A stretch of 51,687 nucleotides of DNA from Pelagilacustribacter hypolimneticus (lineage in GTDB: Bacteria; Pseudomonadota; Alphaproteobacteria; Pelagibacterales; Pelagibacteraceae). The position numbers were made by a program, and so were the translations under genes. Below, piece by piece: positions 9,157 to 17,681 of this stretch. The stretch is from NCBI GenBank assembly GCA_965235125.1, contig CBDDXH010000001.1, positions 1 through 51,687 of the forward strand, in the 5' to 3' direction. The notes under the pieces are model-generated. The model was not told the origin of the DNA. It made no database searches and was given only the letters and a program-made list of their open reading frames with translations. Within the stretch, counting starts at the first letter, position 1, and each line of letters opens with the position of its first letter.

Positions 9157-9618
9157 ATGAAGTACAAAATTATTATAATTAATGGTCCGAACCTTAATCT
9201 TTTAGGCGAAAGAGAGATAAACAAATACGGGGCTGTAACGTTAAAAAAAATTGAAAAAGATTGTAAAAATTTTGCAAAAAAAAAAGATATTCAAGTAACT
9301 TTCAAACAATCGAATATTGAAGGTAAAATTATAGATTTTATTCAAAATTCTAGAAAAAAATTTCATGGTTTAATAATTAATGCTGCTGGATATACCCATA
9401 CATCAGTAGCAATTAGAGATGCTCTTATGATTCTAACAATGCCTATAGTAGAATTACACATTACAAATATATACAATAGGGAAAAATTCAGACATAAATC
9501 TTTAATAAGTAAGACGGCAAGAAGTATTATTTGTGGTTTTGGAGTAAAAGGCTATATTTTAGCATTAGAAGGAATTAAAGAAATTATAAAAAATGAAGAT
9601 AGACAAAAAGTTAATTAA
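9157..9618 (+). CDS. aroQ: 3-dehydroquinate dehydratase, type II
   Basis: AroQ converts 3-dehydroquinate to 3-dehydroshikimate in the shikimate pathway. Hallmarks are the N-terminal INGPNLNLLGERE motif, the lid/active-site tyrosine region, GLIINAAGYTHTSVAIRDAL, and VELHITNIYNREKFRHKS. The frame extends upstream to 9061, but the family start and the NGPNLN spacing select ATG 9157, giving 153 residues; upstream codons are antisense to thiS. It leads aroQ-accB-accC, with the last 26 bases overlapping the accB start. Confidence 0.95.
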   Translation: MKYKIIIINGPNLNLLGEREINKYGAVTLKKIEKDCKNFAKKKDIQVTFKQSNIEGKIIDFIQNSRKKFHGLIINAAGYTHTSVAIRDALMILTMPIVELHITNIYNREKFRHKSLISKTARSIICGFGVKGYILALEGIKEIIKNEDRQKVN

Positions 9619-10015
9619 AGAGCTTGTAGATAATTTAGACGAATTCAAATTAACTGAGCTTGAATATCAAAATGGCGATACGAAAATAAAGGTTTCCAAA
9701 GCATTCAAAGCAGCTGGTATAGGTAAATTATCTGAAAATTTGATTTCTAACAACAAAGCTGTCTTAAATGAGGAAGAAGAAGGAATTAGAATAAAGTCTC
9801 CAATTATTGGCACAGCTTATTTGGCACCCGAACCAGGTGCAAATCATTTTGTTAAAGTTGGAGAAAAAATCAAAAAAGGACAAACAATAATGATCGTTGA
9901 AGCTATGAAAACAATGAATCATATCCCCACTACAAGAGACGGAGAAGTAAAAAAAATATTAGTAAAAGATGGTCAGCCTGTTGAATTTGGACAAACCTTA
10001 ATTCTTTTAAAATAA
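9593..10015 (+). CDS. accB: Biotin carboxyl carrier protein of acetyl-CoA carboxylase
   Basis: AccB carries biotin between the biotin carboxylase (AccC) and carboxyltransferase halves of acetyl-CoA carboxylase, the first committed step of fatty-acid synthesis. The 140-residue protein has an N-terminal helix and strand (IKELVDNLDEFKLTELEY), a short flexible linker (about 40-62), and a C-terminal biotinyl domain with the EAMKTMN motif; Lys106 is the biotinylation site. The linker is shorter and less Ala/Pro-rich than in many bacteria. The start overlaps aroQ by 26 bases but is well supported because the first residues match the AccB N-terminal helix. accC starts 4 bases downstream. Confidence 0.95.
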   Translation: MKIDKKLIKELVDNLDEFKLTELEYQNGDTKIKVSKAFKAAGIGKLSENLISNNKAVLNEEEEGIRIKSPIIGTAYLAPEPGANHFVKVGEKIKKGQTIMIVEAMKTMNHIPTTRDGEVKKILVKDGQPVEFGQTLILLK

Positions 10016-10019
10016 TTTA

Positions 10020-11357
10020 ATGTTTAAAAAAGTTTTAATTGCTAACAGAGGAGAGATTGCTGTTAGGGTGATTAGGGCTTGCAAAGAATGGGGTATTTCA
10101 ACTGTTGCAGTTCATTCTGATGTTGACGCTGATTCTATGCATGTAAGAATGGCTGATGAAAGTGTTTGTATTGGTTCCCACCAACCTTCAAATAGTTATT
10201 TAAATATTGCTGCAATAATTTCTGCTGCAGATCTTACTGGGGCAGAAGCTATTCATCCAGGTTATGGTTTTTTATCGGAAAATGCAAAATTTGCAGAAAT
10301 AACAAATAATCATGGAATAAAATTTATAGGTCCAAGTGCAGAATTAATTAGAAAAATGGGAGATAAAATAGAAGCTAAAAAGATTGCAAAACAATATGGA
10401 CTTTCAGTTATTGAAGGATCTGAAGGTGGAGTTAAATCTGTTGAAGAAGCAAAGAAAATTTGCTTTAGAATTGGATACCCCATCTTAATTAAAGCTGCTG
10501 GAGGAGGTGGTGGAAAAGGTATGAAGATTGTTGAAAAAGAGTCAGAATTAGAAAATCTATTTTTAACAGCAAAATTAGAAGCTAAAAAATATTTTGGAAA
10601 CGATGAACTGTATATTGAAAAATATTTTAAACATCCGCGACACATCGAAGTACAAATTCTAGCAGGAAAAAATAGAACTGTTCATTTACATGAAAGAGAT
10701 TGTACTGTTCAAAGAAGGCATCAAAAACTAATTGAAGAAACCCCTAGCCCCGTACTAAGCGTAGAATCAAGAAATGAATTACTGAAAAGTACGGTCAATA
10801 TGGTTGAAAAACTTGGATATGAAGGTTCTGGAACTATCGAATATATTTACGAAGATGGAAAATTTTATTTTTTAGAAATGAATACAAGAATTCAAGTCGA
10901 ACATCCGGTTACTGAGGTAGTAACAGGAATAGATATAGTTAAAGAGCAAATATGGATAGCCTATACTGGTAATACGGCGCTAGAACAAAGCGATATTGCT
11001 CCAAAAGGACATGCAATTGAGTGCAGAATAAATGCTGAAAACCCATTTAAGGACTTTGAACCAAGCCCAGGTATTATTTCAGTTTGTCATCAGCCCGGGG
11101 GGTTTAGAACAAGAGTTGATGGAGCTATATTTCAAGGTTGTAAAATAACTCCTTATTACGATAGCCTAATTGCTAAGCTTATCTGTCATGGCAGAAATAG
11201 AACAGAAGCTATTCAAAGGATGCAAAGATCTTTAAATGAATTTGTCTTAGAAGGAATTGAAACAACTGTACCATTTCACAAAAAACTTATTTCTCACGAA
11301 AAATTTATTAGTTCTAATTTTGATACCAATTGGCTAGCAAATGAAAAAATTATTTAA
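10020..11357 (+). CDS. accC: Biotin carboxylase subunit of acetyl-CoA carboxylase
   Basis: AccC uses ATP and bicarbonate to carboxylate the biotin on AccB. The 445-residue ATP-grasp enzyme starts FKKVLIANRGEIAVRVIRAC, has the glycine-rich nucleotide loop AAGGGGGKGMK, the ERDCTVQRRHQKLIEE segment with active-site residues, and EMNTRIQVEHPVTE before the C-terminal biotin-carboxylase domain. Length and order are normal. In many alphaproteobacteria aat follows accC; here the leftward DUF2155 gene follows directly and the two stops share TTAA (11354-11357). Confidence 0.97.
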   Translation: MFKKVLIANRGEIAVRVIRACKEWGISTVAVHSDVDADSMHVRMADESVCIGSHQPSNSYLNIAAIISAADLTGAEAIHPGYGFLSENAKFAEITNNHGIKFIGPSAELIRKMGDKIEAKKIAKQYGLSVIEGSEGGVKSVEEAKKICFRIGYPILIKAAGGGGGKGMKIVEKESELENLFLTAKLEAKKYFGNDELYIEKYFKHPRHIEVQILAGKNRTVHLHERDCTVQRRHQKLIEETPSPVLSVESRNELLKSTVNMVEKLGYEGSGTIEYIYEDGKFYFLEMNTRIQVEHPVTEVVTGIDIVKEQIWIAYTGNTALEQSDIAPKGHAIECRINAENPFKDFEPSPGIISVCHQPGGFRTRVDGAIFQGCKITPYYDSLIAKLICHGRNRTEAIQRMQRSLNEFVLEGIETTVPFHKKLISHEKFISSNFDTNWLANEKII

Positions 11358-11866
11358 ACATTTTCACAATTAACAAGCCATAAATCATAGACTGGATGAT
11401 CTAGTGGATTTAAAGTAGTGCTTGTAGAAAAGGTCCAACCATTAAATACGAAAACTTTATTACTTAAATTATCTGTGAGATCTTTAACTTGAATATATGC
11501 TGCCTGACCCTGCTCTGATTGAGACTCAATATTTCCACATTTTAAGGCTTTTATCTCGAGTAAACCAAATTTTTTTGTTTCACCCAAAAATAAATTAATA
11601 TTAGAAGTTTTAGCAGTTATTTTATCTAAAGCGACTATATTAACTCTAGTTGATTTATTTTCTGATTCTTTAATTTTTTTTTCTTTTAGTATTAAAGTTT
11701 CCTTATTTAAAATTTTTTGTTCTTCAGCATCTTCTTTATCAAAACTAGCTTCTAAATCTTCAAGATTTACTAAAGGGACAGTACTTATTTTTTCTTCGGC
11801 GTAAGAAAAAGTGATTAAATTAATTAAAAATAAAATAAAAAGTAAACTAATTTTTCCAAGTTTCAT
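11354..11866 (-). CDS. DUF2155 domain-containing exported protein
   Basis: This 170-residue protein has a signal peptide (about residues 1-23, cleavage likely after SYA). A charged linker precedes a compact C-terminal domain with the family pattern FNGWTFSTSTTLNPLDHPVYDLWLVNC. DUF2155 proteins are alphaproteobacterial, exported and of unknown function; two cysteines (ALKCGN and the penultimate-region VNCEN) could pair by disulfide. The gene overlaps the end of the upstream NDUFA12-family gene by 20 bases, so the two are probably co-translated. This neighbourhood (accBC, DUF2155, NDUFA12) is conserved in alphaproteobacteria. Confidence 0.85.
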   Translation of the reverse strand: MKLGKISLLFILFLINLITFSYAEEKISTVPLVNLEDLEASFDKEDAEEQKILNKETLILKEKKIKESENKSTRVNIVALDKITAKTSNINLFLGETKKFGLLEIKALKCGNIESQSEQGQAAYIQVKDLTDNLSNKVFVFNGWTFSTSTTLNPLDHPVYDLWLVNCENV

Positions 11867-12203
11867 ATTTTTTTTTTGAGTTATTTAATTTTGAAATCTG
11901 ATTTGGTTTGTAAGCGTTTAGTGTGCCTGTTTGATTTTCTAAATGTTCTTTCTGCCATAGATATTTTTTTTTTTTGTTATTAGGTGTTTCATTAATTGTA
12001 TGATGAATCCAAAGAAACCATTCAGATGTTATTTTTGATGCTTCAATATTGTCTTTATAAACAACCCATCTTTGATCATTTTTACTCTTATAATATTTGT
12101 TTCCATAAGAGTCTGCTCCAACAAATTTTCCGAAAAATAATGTTTTTAAAAACGTTCCTAAGGTTTGTTTGTGCCACCAGGTAAAAATTTGTTTTAGGTT
12201 CAT
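11847..12203 (-). CDS. NADH:ubiquinone oxidoreductase accessory subunit, NDUFA12 family
   Basis: This is a homologue of mitochondrial complex I subunit NDUFA12 (B17.2), a peripheral accessory subunit found in alphaproteobacteria away from the nuo operon. Family features are the early TWWHKQTLGT segment, GKFVGADSYGNKYYK, RRWVVYKD-like NDQRWVVYKD, EASKITSEWFLWIHHTINETP and a C-terminal KPNQ segment. I start it at ATG 12203 (118 residues) because the family begins near MNLKQIF; a GTG at 12218 would only add five residues. It overlaps the DUF2155 gene downstream and is divergent from the NrdJb-like gene. Confidence 0.85.
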   Translation of the reverse strand: MNLKQIFTWWHKQTLGTFLKTLFFGKFVGADSYGNKYYKSKNDQRWVVYKDNIEASKITSEWFLWIHHTINETPNNKKKKYLWQKEHLENQTGTLNAYKPNQISKLNNSKKKYETWKN

Positions 12204-12300
12204 TATAATAACATCCACACACTTTAAGAGTGTATATTAAGCCCTAGACACTTACTATATTTGTTATATATCTTCAATTGTTGATTCCTAAAATATTTAA
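12204..12300. promoter_or_regulatory. Divergent promoter region, NDUFA12 gene and NrdJb-like gene
   Basis: This 97-base gap feeds both directions. On the plus strand TAGACA (12245-12250) and TATATC (12267-12272), 16 bases apart, form a plausible sigma-70 pair upstream of the ATG at 12301. The assignment is by eye only, and AT-rich sequence gives many weak matches. Confidence 0.3.
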
Positions 12301-13131
12301 ATGAAAAAATTTATAGTTGAGACTTATTATACTTGTACGTTTAAAACAGTTCATACACTTGATGAACTAAATGAAGTTGAATTATCTAAAATTGACAGTC
12401 GAAATGATGGTGAGGTTGAAGTTATTGATGTAAGACTTAATAATAGAAAAACAAAGAAAATTGGAGACAAGTCTAAACCAGTTAATAAAAAAAATGAAGA
12501 TTTTGCTGGCATAGACCAGATAGTTGGAAAAGAGGTTCTTCAAAAGAATTTTGCCCACACATCTGCAATTAAAGAAGAAAGTTTAAAAGTTAAAAGCCAA
12601 ATAAGTTCAAGATTTAGAATGCCTGATCGAAGAAAAGGCTACATTCAAAAAGCTTCAATTGGTCAACAGAAAATTTATCTTCATACAGGTGAATATGACG
12701 ATGGTAAGATTGGTGAAATCTTTATTGATACAAATAAAGAAGGAGAGTTAGTCAAAGCATTAATGAATAACTTTGCTATCGCCATTTCTATAGGACTACA
12801 ATACGGGGTACCTCTAGATGAATTTGTTGATGCTTTTGTAGATACAAAATTTGAGCCATCTGGAAAAATAGAAGGAAACGATAGAATATTAAGTGCTACT
12901 TCTATTTTAGATTATGTGTTTAGAGAACTCGCTATATCCTACCTTGGAAGAGAAGAGATGGCACACACTCCATCTATAGCAAGCACTAAGGAACTAAACA
13001 ATGAGTCTAGTGATGATAAATTTTTAAAAATAGTAAAAAATATTACTTCCAAAGGATTTGTTCGAAGTAATTATGAAGATAAACTTATAGATCTAAGCGA
13101 TATAAGAATTAATTTGAAAACTAAGAAGTAA
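12301..13131 (+). CDS. Standalone NrdJb-like protein (C-terminal TSCPD region of class II ribonucleotide reductase)
   Basis: The 276-residue protein matches the C-terminal region of vitamin-B12-dependent ribonucleotide reductase. Residues from about 110 contain RRKGYIQKASIGQQKIYLHTG, GEIFIDTNKEGELVKALMN, GLQYGVPLDEFVDAF, FEPSGKIEGNDRI and SILDYVFRELAISYLGR. The radical-barrel catalytic part and its cysteines are absent; an unrelated-looking 55-residue N-terminal segment (ETYYTCTFKTVHTLDELN) leads instead. From established knowledge, Pseudomonas splits class II reductase into NrdJa (catalytic) and NrdJb (this region). No nrdJa is next to it here. The frame is intact with its own start, so it looks like a working gene rather than a remnant; its role is unknown. 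The last 11 bases overlap aspS. Confidence 0.75.
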   Translation: MKKFIVETYYTCTFKTVHTLDELNEVELSKIDSRNDGEVEVIDVRLNNRKTKKIGDKSKPVNKKNEDFAGIDQIVGKEVLQKNFAHTSAIKEESLKVKSQISSRFRMPDRRKGYIQKASIGQQKIYLHTGEYDDGKIGEIFIDTNKEGELVKALMNNFAIAISIGLQYGVPLDEFVDAFVDTKFEPSGKIEGNDRILSATSILDYVFRELAISYLGREEMAHTPSIASTKELNNESSDDKFLKIVKNITSKGFVRSNYEDKLIDLSDIRINLKTKK

Positions 13132-14911
13132 TCTTTTTATCTACTTTAATATTTAATTCTTTTAATTGTTTTTCTTCCACTTCAGAAGGTGCACCCATTA
13201 AAAGATCCTGGGCATTTTGATTTAATGGAAAAAGAGTAACCTCTCTAATATTTTTTTCACCTGCTAACAACATGATAATTCTATCAATACCGGGAGCTAT
13301 CCCGCCGTGTGGAGGCGCACCATAACTTAATGCATTAATCATTCCACTAAATTTTTCATCTACTTGTTTTTTATTATAACCTGCAATTGCAAATAATTTA
13401 TACATCAAATCAGGTATATGGTTTCTAATAGCTCCTGATGATAGCTCAATGCCGTTACAGACAATATCATACTGGTAGGCTTTAATTTCTAAAGGTTTAT
13501 CAAAATTTATTTTGTGAATATCGCCCTGGGGCATAGAAAAAGGATTATGACTAAATTGAATTTTTTTACTTACTTCATCTAACTCGAACATTGGGTAATC
13601 AACTACCCAGCAAAATGCGAATTTATTTTCATCGATAAGATTTAAATCTTTAGCTATTTTTTCTCTTGCCTGAGAGATAATTTTTTCTACATCATTTATT
13701 TTGCCACAAGCAAAAAATATACTATCCCCTACTTCTGCAGAAGTAACTTTCATTATTTCTTTTAAAGCTTCATGTTTAAAAAATTTTCCAATAGGGCCTT
13801 TTGATGAAATTTCTTTATCTTTTTCAAAAGTGAAATAAGCAAGACCTGATGCGCCCTGTTCTTTGGCCCATTTATCAATATTGTCAAAAAAACTTCTTGG
13901 TTTGTCTTTTGTATTTTTGGTAACAATGCATCTAACTTTTGAACCAGACATTACTAATTTTTTAAAAATATCAAAAGTTACATCATCTCTGGTAAAAATA
14001 TTTGTTAAATCGTGAATTAATAAAGGGTTTCTTAGATCCGGTTTATCAGATCCGTACTTAAGCATTGCCTCCTCGTAAGAGATTCTTGGAAATTTTTTAT
14101 ACATTAATTCTTTTGTAGAAAAATTTTTAAATAAATTGATCATTAATTTTTCTACAACTTCAAATACATCTTCTTGTTCAACAAAAGACATCTCTATATC
14201 TAATTGATAAAATTCACCCGGGCTACGATCAGCTCGAGCATCTTCGTCTCTAAAACATGGGGCAATTTGAAAATATTTATCAAATCCTGAAACCATAATT
14301 AATTGTTTAAACTGTTGTGGCGCTTGAGGAAGTGCATAAAATTTTCCAGGATTTAATCTGCTTGGAACTAAAAAGTCTCTAGCTCCCTCTGGGCTCGAAG
14401 ATGTTAAAATTGGGGTTTGAAATTCTAAAAAACCAAGTTTTGACATTTCACTTCTTATAAATGAGATTACATTTGACCTTAAAACAATGTTTTTATGCAT
14501 TTGATTTCTTCTAAGGTCTAAAAATCTATATTTTAATCTAATGTCTTCTGGATATTCTTGCTCACCAAAAACAGGCATCGGCAGATCTTTTGCTTCCGAT
14601 AAAATTTCAATATCGTCAATATGAATTTCAATTTTCCCTGTTTTTAAATCTTTATTTTCTGTTCCTGATTCTCTTTTTTTAACTTTTCCATAAACTTTTA
14701 TTACAGACTCTGATCTAAGGCTTTCTAAAATTTTAAAATATTTATTTTTATTTTCAATTACACATTGAGTGACACCAAAATGATCTCGTAAGTCTATAAA
14801 AAGTAAATTACCATGATCTCTTTTTCTATGAAGCCATCCAGATAAATATACTTTTTTATCAGAGTCACTTTCGTTTAACTCTGAACAATTATGAGATCTG
14901 TATTTATTCAT
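13121..14911 (-). CDS. aspS: Aspartyl-tRNA synthetase
   Basis: This is a class II synthetase of 596 residues, the bacterial type. An N-terminal OB-fold anticodon-binding domain (HNCSELNESDSDKKVYLSGW) is followed by motif 1, motif 2 (FRDEDARADRSPGEFYQLD), the bacterial GAD insertion domain, and motif 3 (GIAPGIDRIIMLLAGE). It may charge tRNA-Asp only, or also tRNA-Asn if the genome depends on GatCAB; the sequence alone does not settle that. It overlaps the upstream hdaA by ATGA, giving translational coupling. Its 3' end overlaps the convergent NrdJb-like gene by 11 bases. Confidence 0.97.
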   Translation of the reverse strand: MNKYRSHNCSELNESDSDKKVYLSGWLHRKRDHGNLLFIDLRDHFGVTQCVIENKNKYFKILESLRSESVIKVYGKVKKRESGTENKDLKTGKIEIHIDDIEILSEAKDLPMPVFGEQEYPEDIRLKYRFLDLRRNQMHKNIVLRSNVISFIRSEMSKLGFLEFQTPILTSSSPEGARDFLVPSRLNPGKFYALPQAPQQFKQLIMVSGFDKYFQIAPCFRDEDARADRSPGEFYQLDIEMSFVEQEDVFEVVEKLMINLFKNFSTKELMYKKFPRISYEEAMLKYGSDKPDLRNPLLIHDLTNIFTRDDVTFDIFKKLVMSGSKVRCIVTKNTKDKPRSFFDNIDKWAKEQGASGLAYFTFEKDKEISSKGPIGKFFKHEALKEIMKVTSAEVGDSIFFACGKINDVEKIISQAREKIAKDLNLIDENKFAFCWVVDYPMFELDEVSKKIQFSHNPFSMPQGDIHKINFDKPLEIKAYQYDIVCNGIELSSGAIRNHIPDLMYKLFAIAGYNKKQVDEKFSGMINALSYGAPPHGGIAPGIDRIIMLLAGEKNIREVTLFPLNQNAQDLLMGAPSEVEEKQLKELNIKVDKKITS

Positions 14912-15561
14912 TTATTTAATGCTTTTTTTATTAGATTAATATTTATAGATCTTCCAGTAGATAAAGAAAAGTCGTCTAATCTATCAATTAAATCAAATAT
15001 AGCTTCATAAGATCGATCGATATTTTTTATAATATATTCAAGTAGTTTACTTTCTATTTTAACTTGCTTATCAGAAAAGATTTTACCTATAATAACCTTT
15101 ATCAACTCATCTGATGGTAAATCAATTCTGATATTCACAAAGCTGGTAAACCGTGACTTTAGATCATTTAATTTCACGTTATGAGATTGAATCGGCTCTA
15201 GAGAGTTAATAACAATATACTGATTGGATAATTGTGACTGATTTAAAACTGAATAAAACAAATTTTCATCTATATTATCTTTATAATTATCTATAATTAA
15301 ACACTCCTTAACTTTTATATCTAAAAGACTATTCTCTTTTATATCCATTGCTTTGATATAAAAAGAATTAATTTTTTTATTAAAAATATTAGCTAAGTGA
15401 GTTTTTCCACAACCAGAAGGTCCAAAAATATTTATAAATTTACTAGACCATTGGGGCCAGCTTTCTAAGAGTTTGTATGCTTCAAAATTACTCTCAGAGA
15501 CATAGAAATCTTCTTCAAAATAATTTGTTATAAACGGAAACTTAAAAATTAACTGGCTCAT
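14908..15561 (-). CDS. hdaA: DnaA-like regulatory inactivator of replication initiation (HdaA)
   Basis: This 217-residue protein is a short AAA+ homologue of DnaA without the DNA-binding domain IV. It carries a Walker A loop GPSGCGKTH (residues 47-55), a Walker B-like ECLIIDNYKD, and the arginine-rich LKSRFTSF region seen in DnaA/Hda. With the sliding clamp, Hda proteins stimulate ATP hydrolysis by DnaA and prevent re-initiation. A clamp-binding motif is plausible at the N-terminus (QLIFKFPF). The gene lies between DUF2066 and aspS, its usual alphaproteobacterial neighbourhood; its ATG follows the DUF2066 TAA directly. Confidence 0.85.
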   Translation of the reverse strand: MSQLIFKFPFITNYFEEDFYVSESNFEAYKLLESWPQWSSKFINIFGPSGCGKTHLANIFNKKINSFYIKAMDIKENSLLDIKVKECLIIDNYKDNIDENLFYSVLNQSQLSNQYIVINSLEPIQSHNVKLNDLKSRFTSFVNIRIDLPSDELIKVIIGKIFSDKQVKIESKLLEYIIKNIDRSYEAIFDLIDRLDDFSLSTGRSININLIKKALNK

Positions 15562-16632
15562 TTAATTAATGGTTGCTATCCAAATGTTATCTTCAATTTT
15601 AATATTAATTTTATTTTCTAAAAGTTTATCTTTTAGTTTGTTTATTTTTCCATTGTATTTTAATCTTACTTTTGTATTTTCATTTGTCATTTCTAATACA
15701 GAATAATCTTCAACTAAATCTATCAAATTCAAAATATCACGAAGCTTTAAATAATCGTTTGCTTTTTTTATATCTAAAGATAAATCTAAAAAAGAAGGTG
15801 TACTAACATCAATTAAGTTTTGATATTTCCAAATTTGATTTATTTCTTCTTTTGCAGTTATAATTGCTTGTTCATAAGTTTTAATTTCATTTGAAGAATA
15901 TTTCTTTAAATTAAAATTTTTATCTATTTCTTTTCCTGCAATTGAGGTCTTCAGATATGCTCTAAAATCATTTTCGGTGAAATAAAAGACTAAAAAAGCG
16001 TTGTTCTTAATGTCACTTAGTGATGTTAATTTTTTTATATCGATTAACTCTAAATTTTCTTTATTCAAGGCGATATATTGAAGATCTTCGATATTTTCTA
16101 AAGCTAAATTATAATTAATCAGTATATTTTTATTATTTGTAATTTCTTTATTTTCATTTTTGAGCCAATTATTATAAAAAAAATTTTCTGAAAACATAAA
16201 AATATTTTTATCTTTAATAAATACCGGAAACAAGGTTAGCGAAATACTTGAAACGTCTGAATAAGAAACTCCATTTATAGCAAGAAAATTATTTATTTTT
16301 TTTGGATCAAACTTAATATTTATAGTTAAAGTATTTTCTTTTTTTTCATTTTTTTCATTTTTAATAATTTGATATGCAAATATTAGATCTTCGATAATAT
16401 TAATTTTAGTTTTATATAAATTTTCGGCATCTTCCTTAAGTAGTGTTTTATCAGCAAAAGATATAAATGCCGTCTTAAATGCTAATTGAATTAATTTTTT
16501 TTTATCTAAATCATTATTAATTTTACCACTTACCTCAATATTATTCACATCATAAATAAAATTATTTGATAAAACTGTTTGAGTTTTAGAGAGAAAGACT
16601 ATTATACAAACTATAAAAAAAAATTTATTCAT
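15562..16632 (-). CDS. DUF2066 domain-containing exported protein
   Basis: This 356-residue protein has an N-terminal signal sequence (residues 1-22) and then the pattern of DUF2066 proteins: YDVNNIEVSGKINNDLDKKKLIQLAFKTAF followed by alternating beta strands. Function is unknown in all homologues; an envelope role is inferred from export. It is the first gene of a leftward run with hdaA and aspS (stop and start directly adjacent). Only 23 bases separate its start from the divergent purM start, so its promoter must lie within or very near purM. Confidence 0.75.
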   Translation of the reverse strand: MNKFFFIVCIIVFLSKTQTVLSNNFIYDVNNIEVSGKINNDLDKKKLIQLAFKTAFISFADKTLLKEDAENLYKTKINIIEDLIFAYQIIKNEKNEKKENTLTINIKFDPKKINNFLAINGVSYSDVSSISLTLFPVFIKDKNIFMFSENFFYNNWLKNENKEITNNKNILINYNLALENIEDLQYIALNKENLELIDIKKLTSLSDIKNNAFLVFYFTENDFRAYLKTSIAGKEIDKNFNLKKYSSNEIKTYEQAIITAKEEINQIWKYQNLIDVSTPSFLDLSLDIKKANDYLKLRDILNLIDLVEDYSVLEMTNENTKVRLKYNGKINKLKDKLLENKINIKIEDNIWIATIN

Positions 16633-16655
16633 TTCAACTTATTATCATTTTATTC

Positions 16656-17681
16656 ATGGCAAAAAAAAATACATATAAAAAAAGTGGTGTTAATATTAAT
16701 TTGGCCGATCGCTTTGTAGAGCATATTGCAAAGATTACAAAAAAAAAAGTTCAAAAAAAGAGTAAATACTTAAATAAAGATAATATTGGTGCGTTTGGTT
16801 CAACTTTTGATATTAGTAAAATAAAAATAAAAGATCCCTTAATCGTCTCAAGTACTGATGGCGTAGGTACTAAAATAGATTTAGCTAACCAATTTAAAAA
16901 ATTTGACACGATAGGAATAGATTTAGTTGCTATGTGCGTTAACGACCTAATTGTTCAAGGAGCTAAACCATTATTTTTTCTAGATTACATTGCTATAGGA
17001 AAAATAAAATTTAATAAATTAAAGCAAATTCTTAATGGTATTATAAAAGGATGTTATATTTCTGATTGTAGTCTTGTTGGAGGAGAGACTGCAGAAATGC
17101 CTGGTATTTATGATAATGATAAATTTGATTTAGCAGGATTTTCTGTTGGAATTGTTTCTAAAAAAAAACTGCTTCATAAAAAAAATGTTAAAAATGGAGA
17201 TGTGGTGCTAGCCGTACCGGCAAGTGGGGTCCACTCTAATGGATATTCTTTAATAAGAGCAATTATAAAAAATAAAAAAATCTCTGAAAAATTAAAAAAA
17301 GATCTCCTAATTCCTACTAAAATTTATGTAAAAGAAATATTAAATTTAACTAAAAATAATTTACTTCACAGCGCAGCTCATATTACGGGTGGTGGACTGG
17401 TTGGTAATTTAACTAGATCGGTGCCTGAGCATTTATCGCTAAATCTAGATCTGGAAAAAATTAAAACTCAAAGTATTTTTAAATGGATAAAATCAAATAA
17501 TATCAGTGATCGTGAAATGCTTAAAACTTTTAACTGCGGTGTTGGATTTTGTTTAATTACAAAAAAAATAAATATACACAAAATAAAAAAATATTTTTCT
17601 AGAGATTATAAGCCATATCAAATTGGTTTTATCTCAAAGAGTAAAAATAAAGTAAATATTTATAATAAGATTAAATGGTAA
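16656..17681 (+). CDS. purM: Phosphoribosylformylglycinamidine cyclo-ligase (AIR synthetase)
   Basis: PurM closes the imidazole ring of AIR in purine synthesis, using ATP. The 341-residue sequence shows the family segments STDGVGTKIDLA, DLVAMCVNDLIVQGAKPLFFLDYIA, LVGGETAEMPGIY, DLAGFSVG and HITGGGLVGNL. Length is normal. purN follows with a 7-base overlap. The ATG is chosen because it leads directly into the conserved KKSGVNINLADRFV start. Confidence 0.97.
   Translation: MAKKNTYKKSGVNINLADRFVEHIAKITKKKVQKKSKYLNKDNIGAFGSTFDISKIKIKDPLIVSSTDGVGTKIDLANQFKKFDTIGIDLVAMCVNDLIVQGAKPLFFLDYIAIGKIKFNKLKQILNGIIKGCYISDCSLVGGETAEMPGIYDNDKFDLAGFSVGIVSKKKLLHKKNVKNGDVVLAVPASGVHSNGYSLIRAIIKNKKISEKLKKDLLIPTKIYVKEILNLTKNNLLHSAAHITGGGLVGNLTRSVPEHLSLNLDLEKIKTQSIFKWIKSNNISDREMLKTFNCGVGFCLITKKINIHKIKKYFSRDYKPYQIGFISKSKNKVNIYNKIKW

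Noticed and set aside
12301..13131. Pseudogene remnant of a full class II ribonucleotide reductase
   Set aside because: The frame is uninterrupted, has its own ATG and upstream gap, and the conserved C-terminal motifs are intact.
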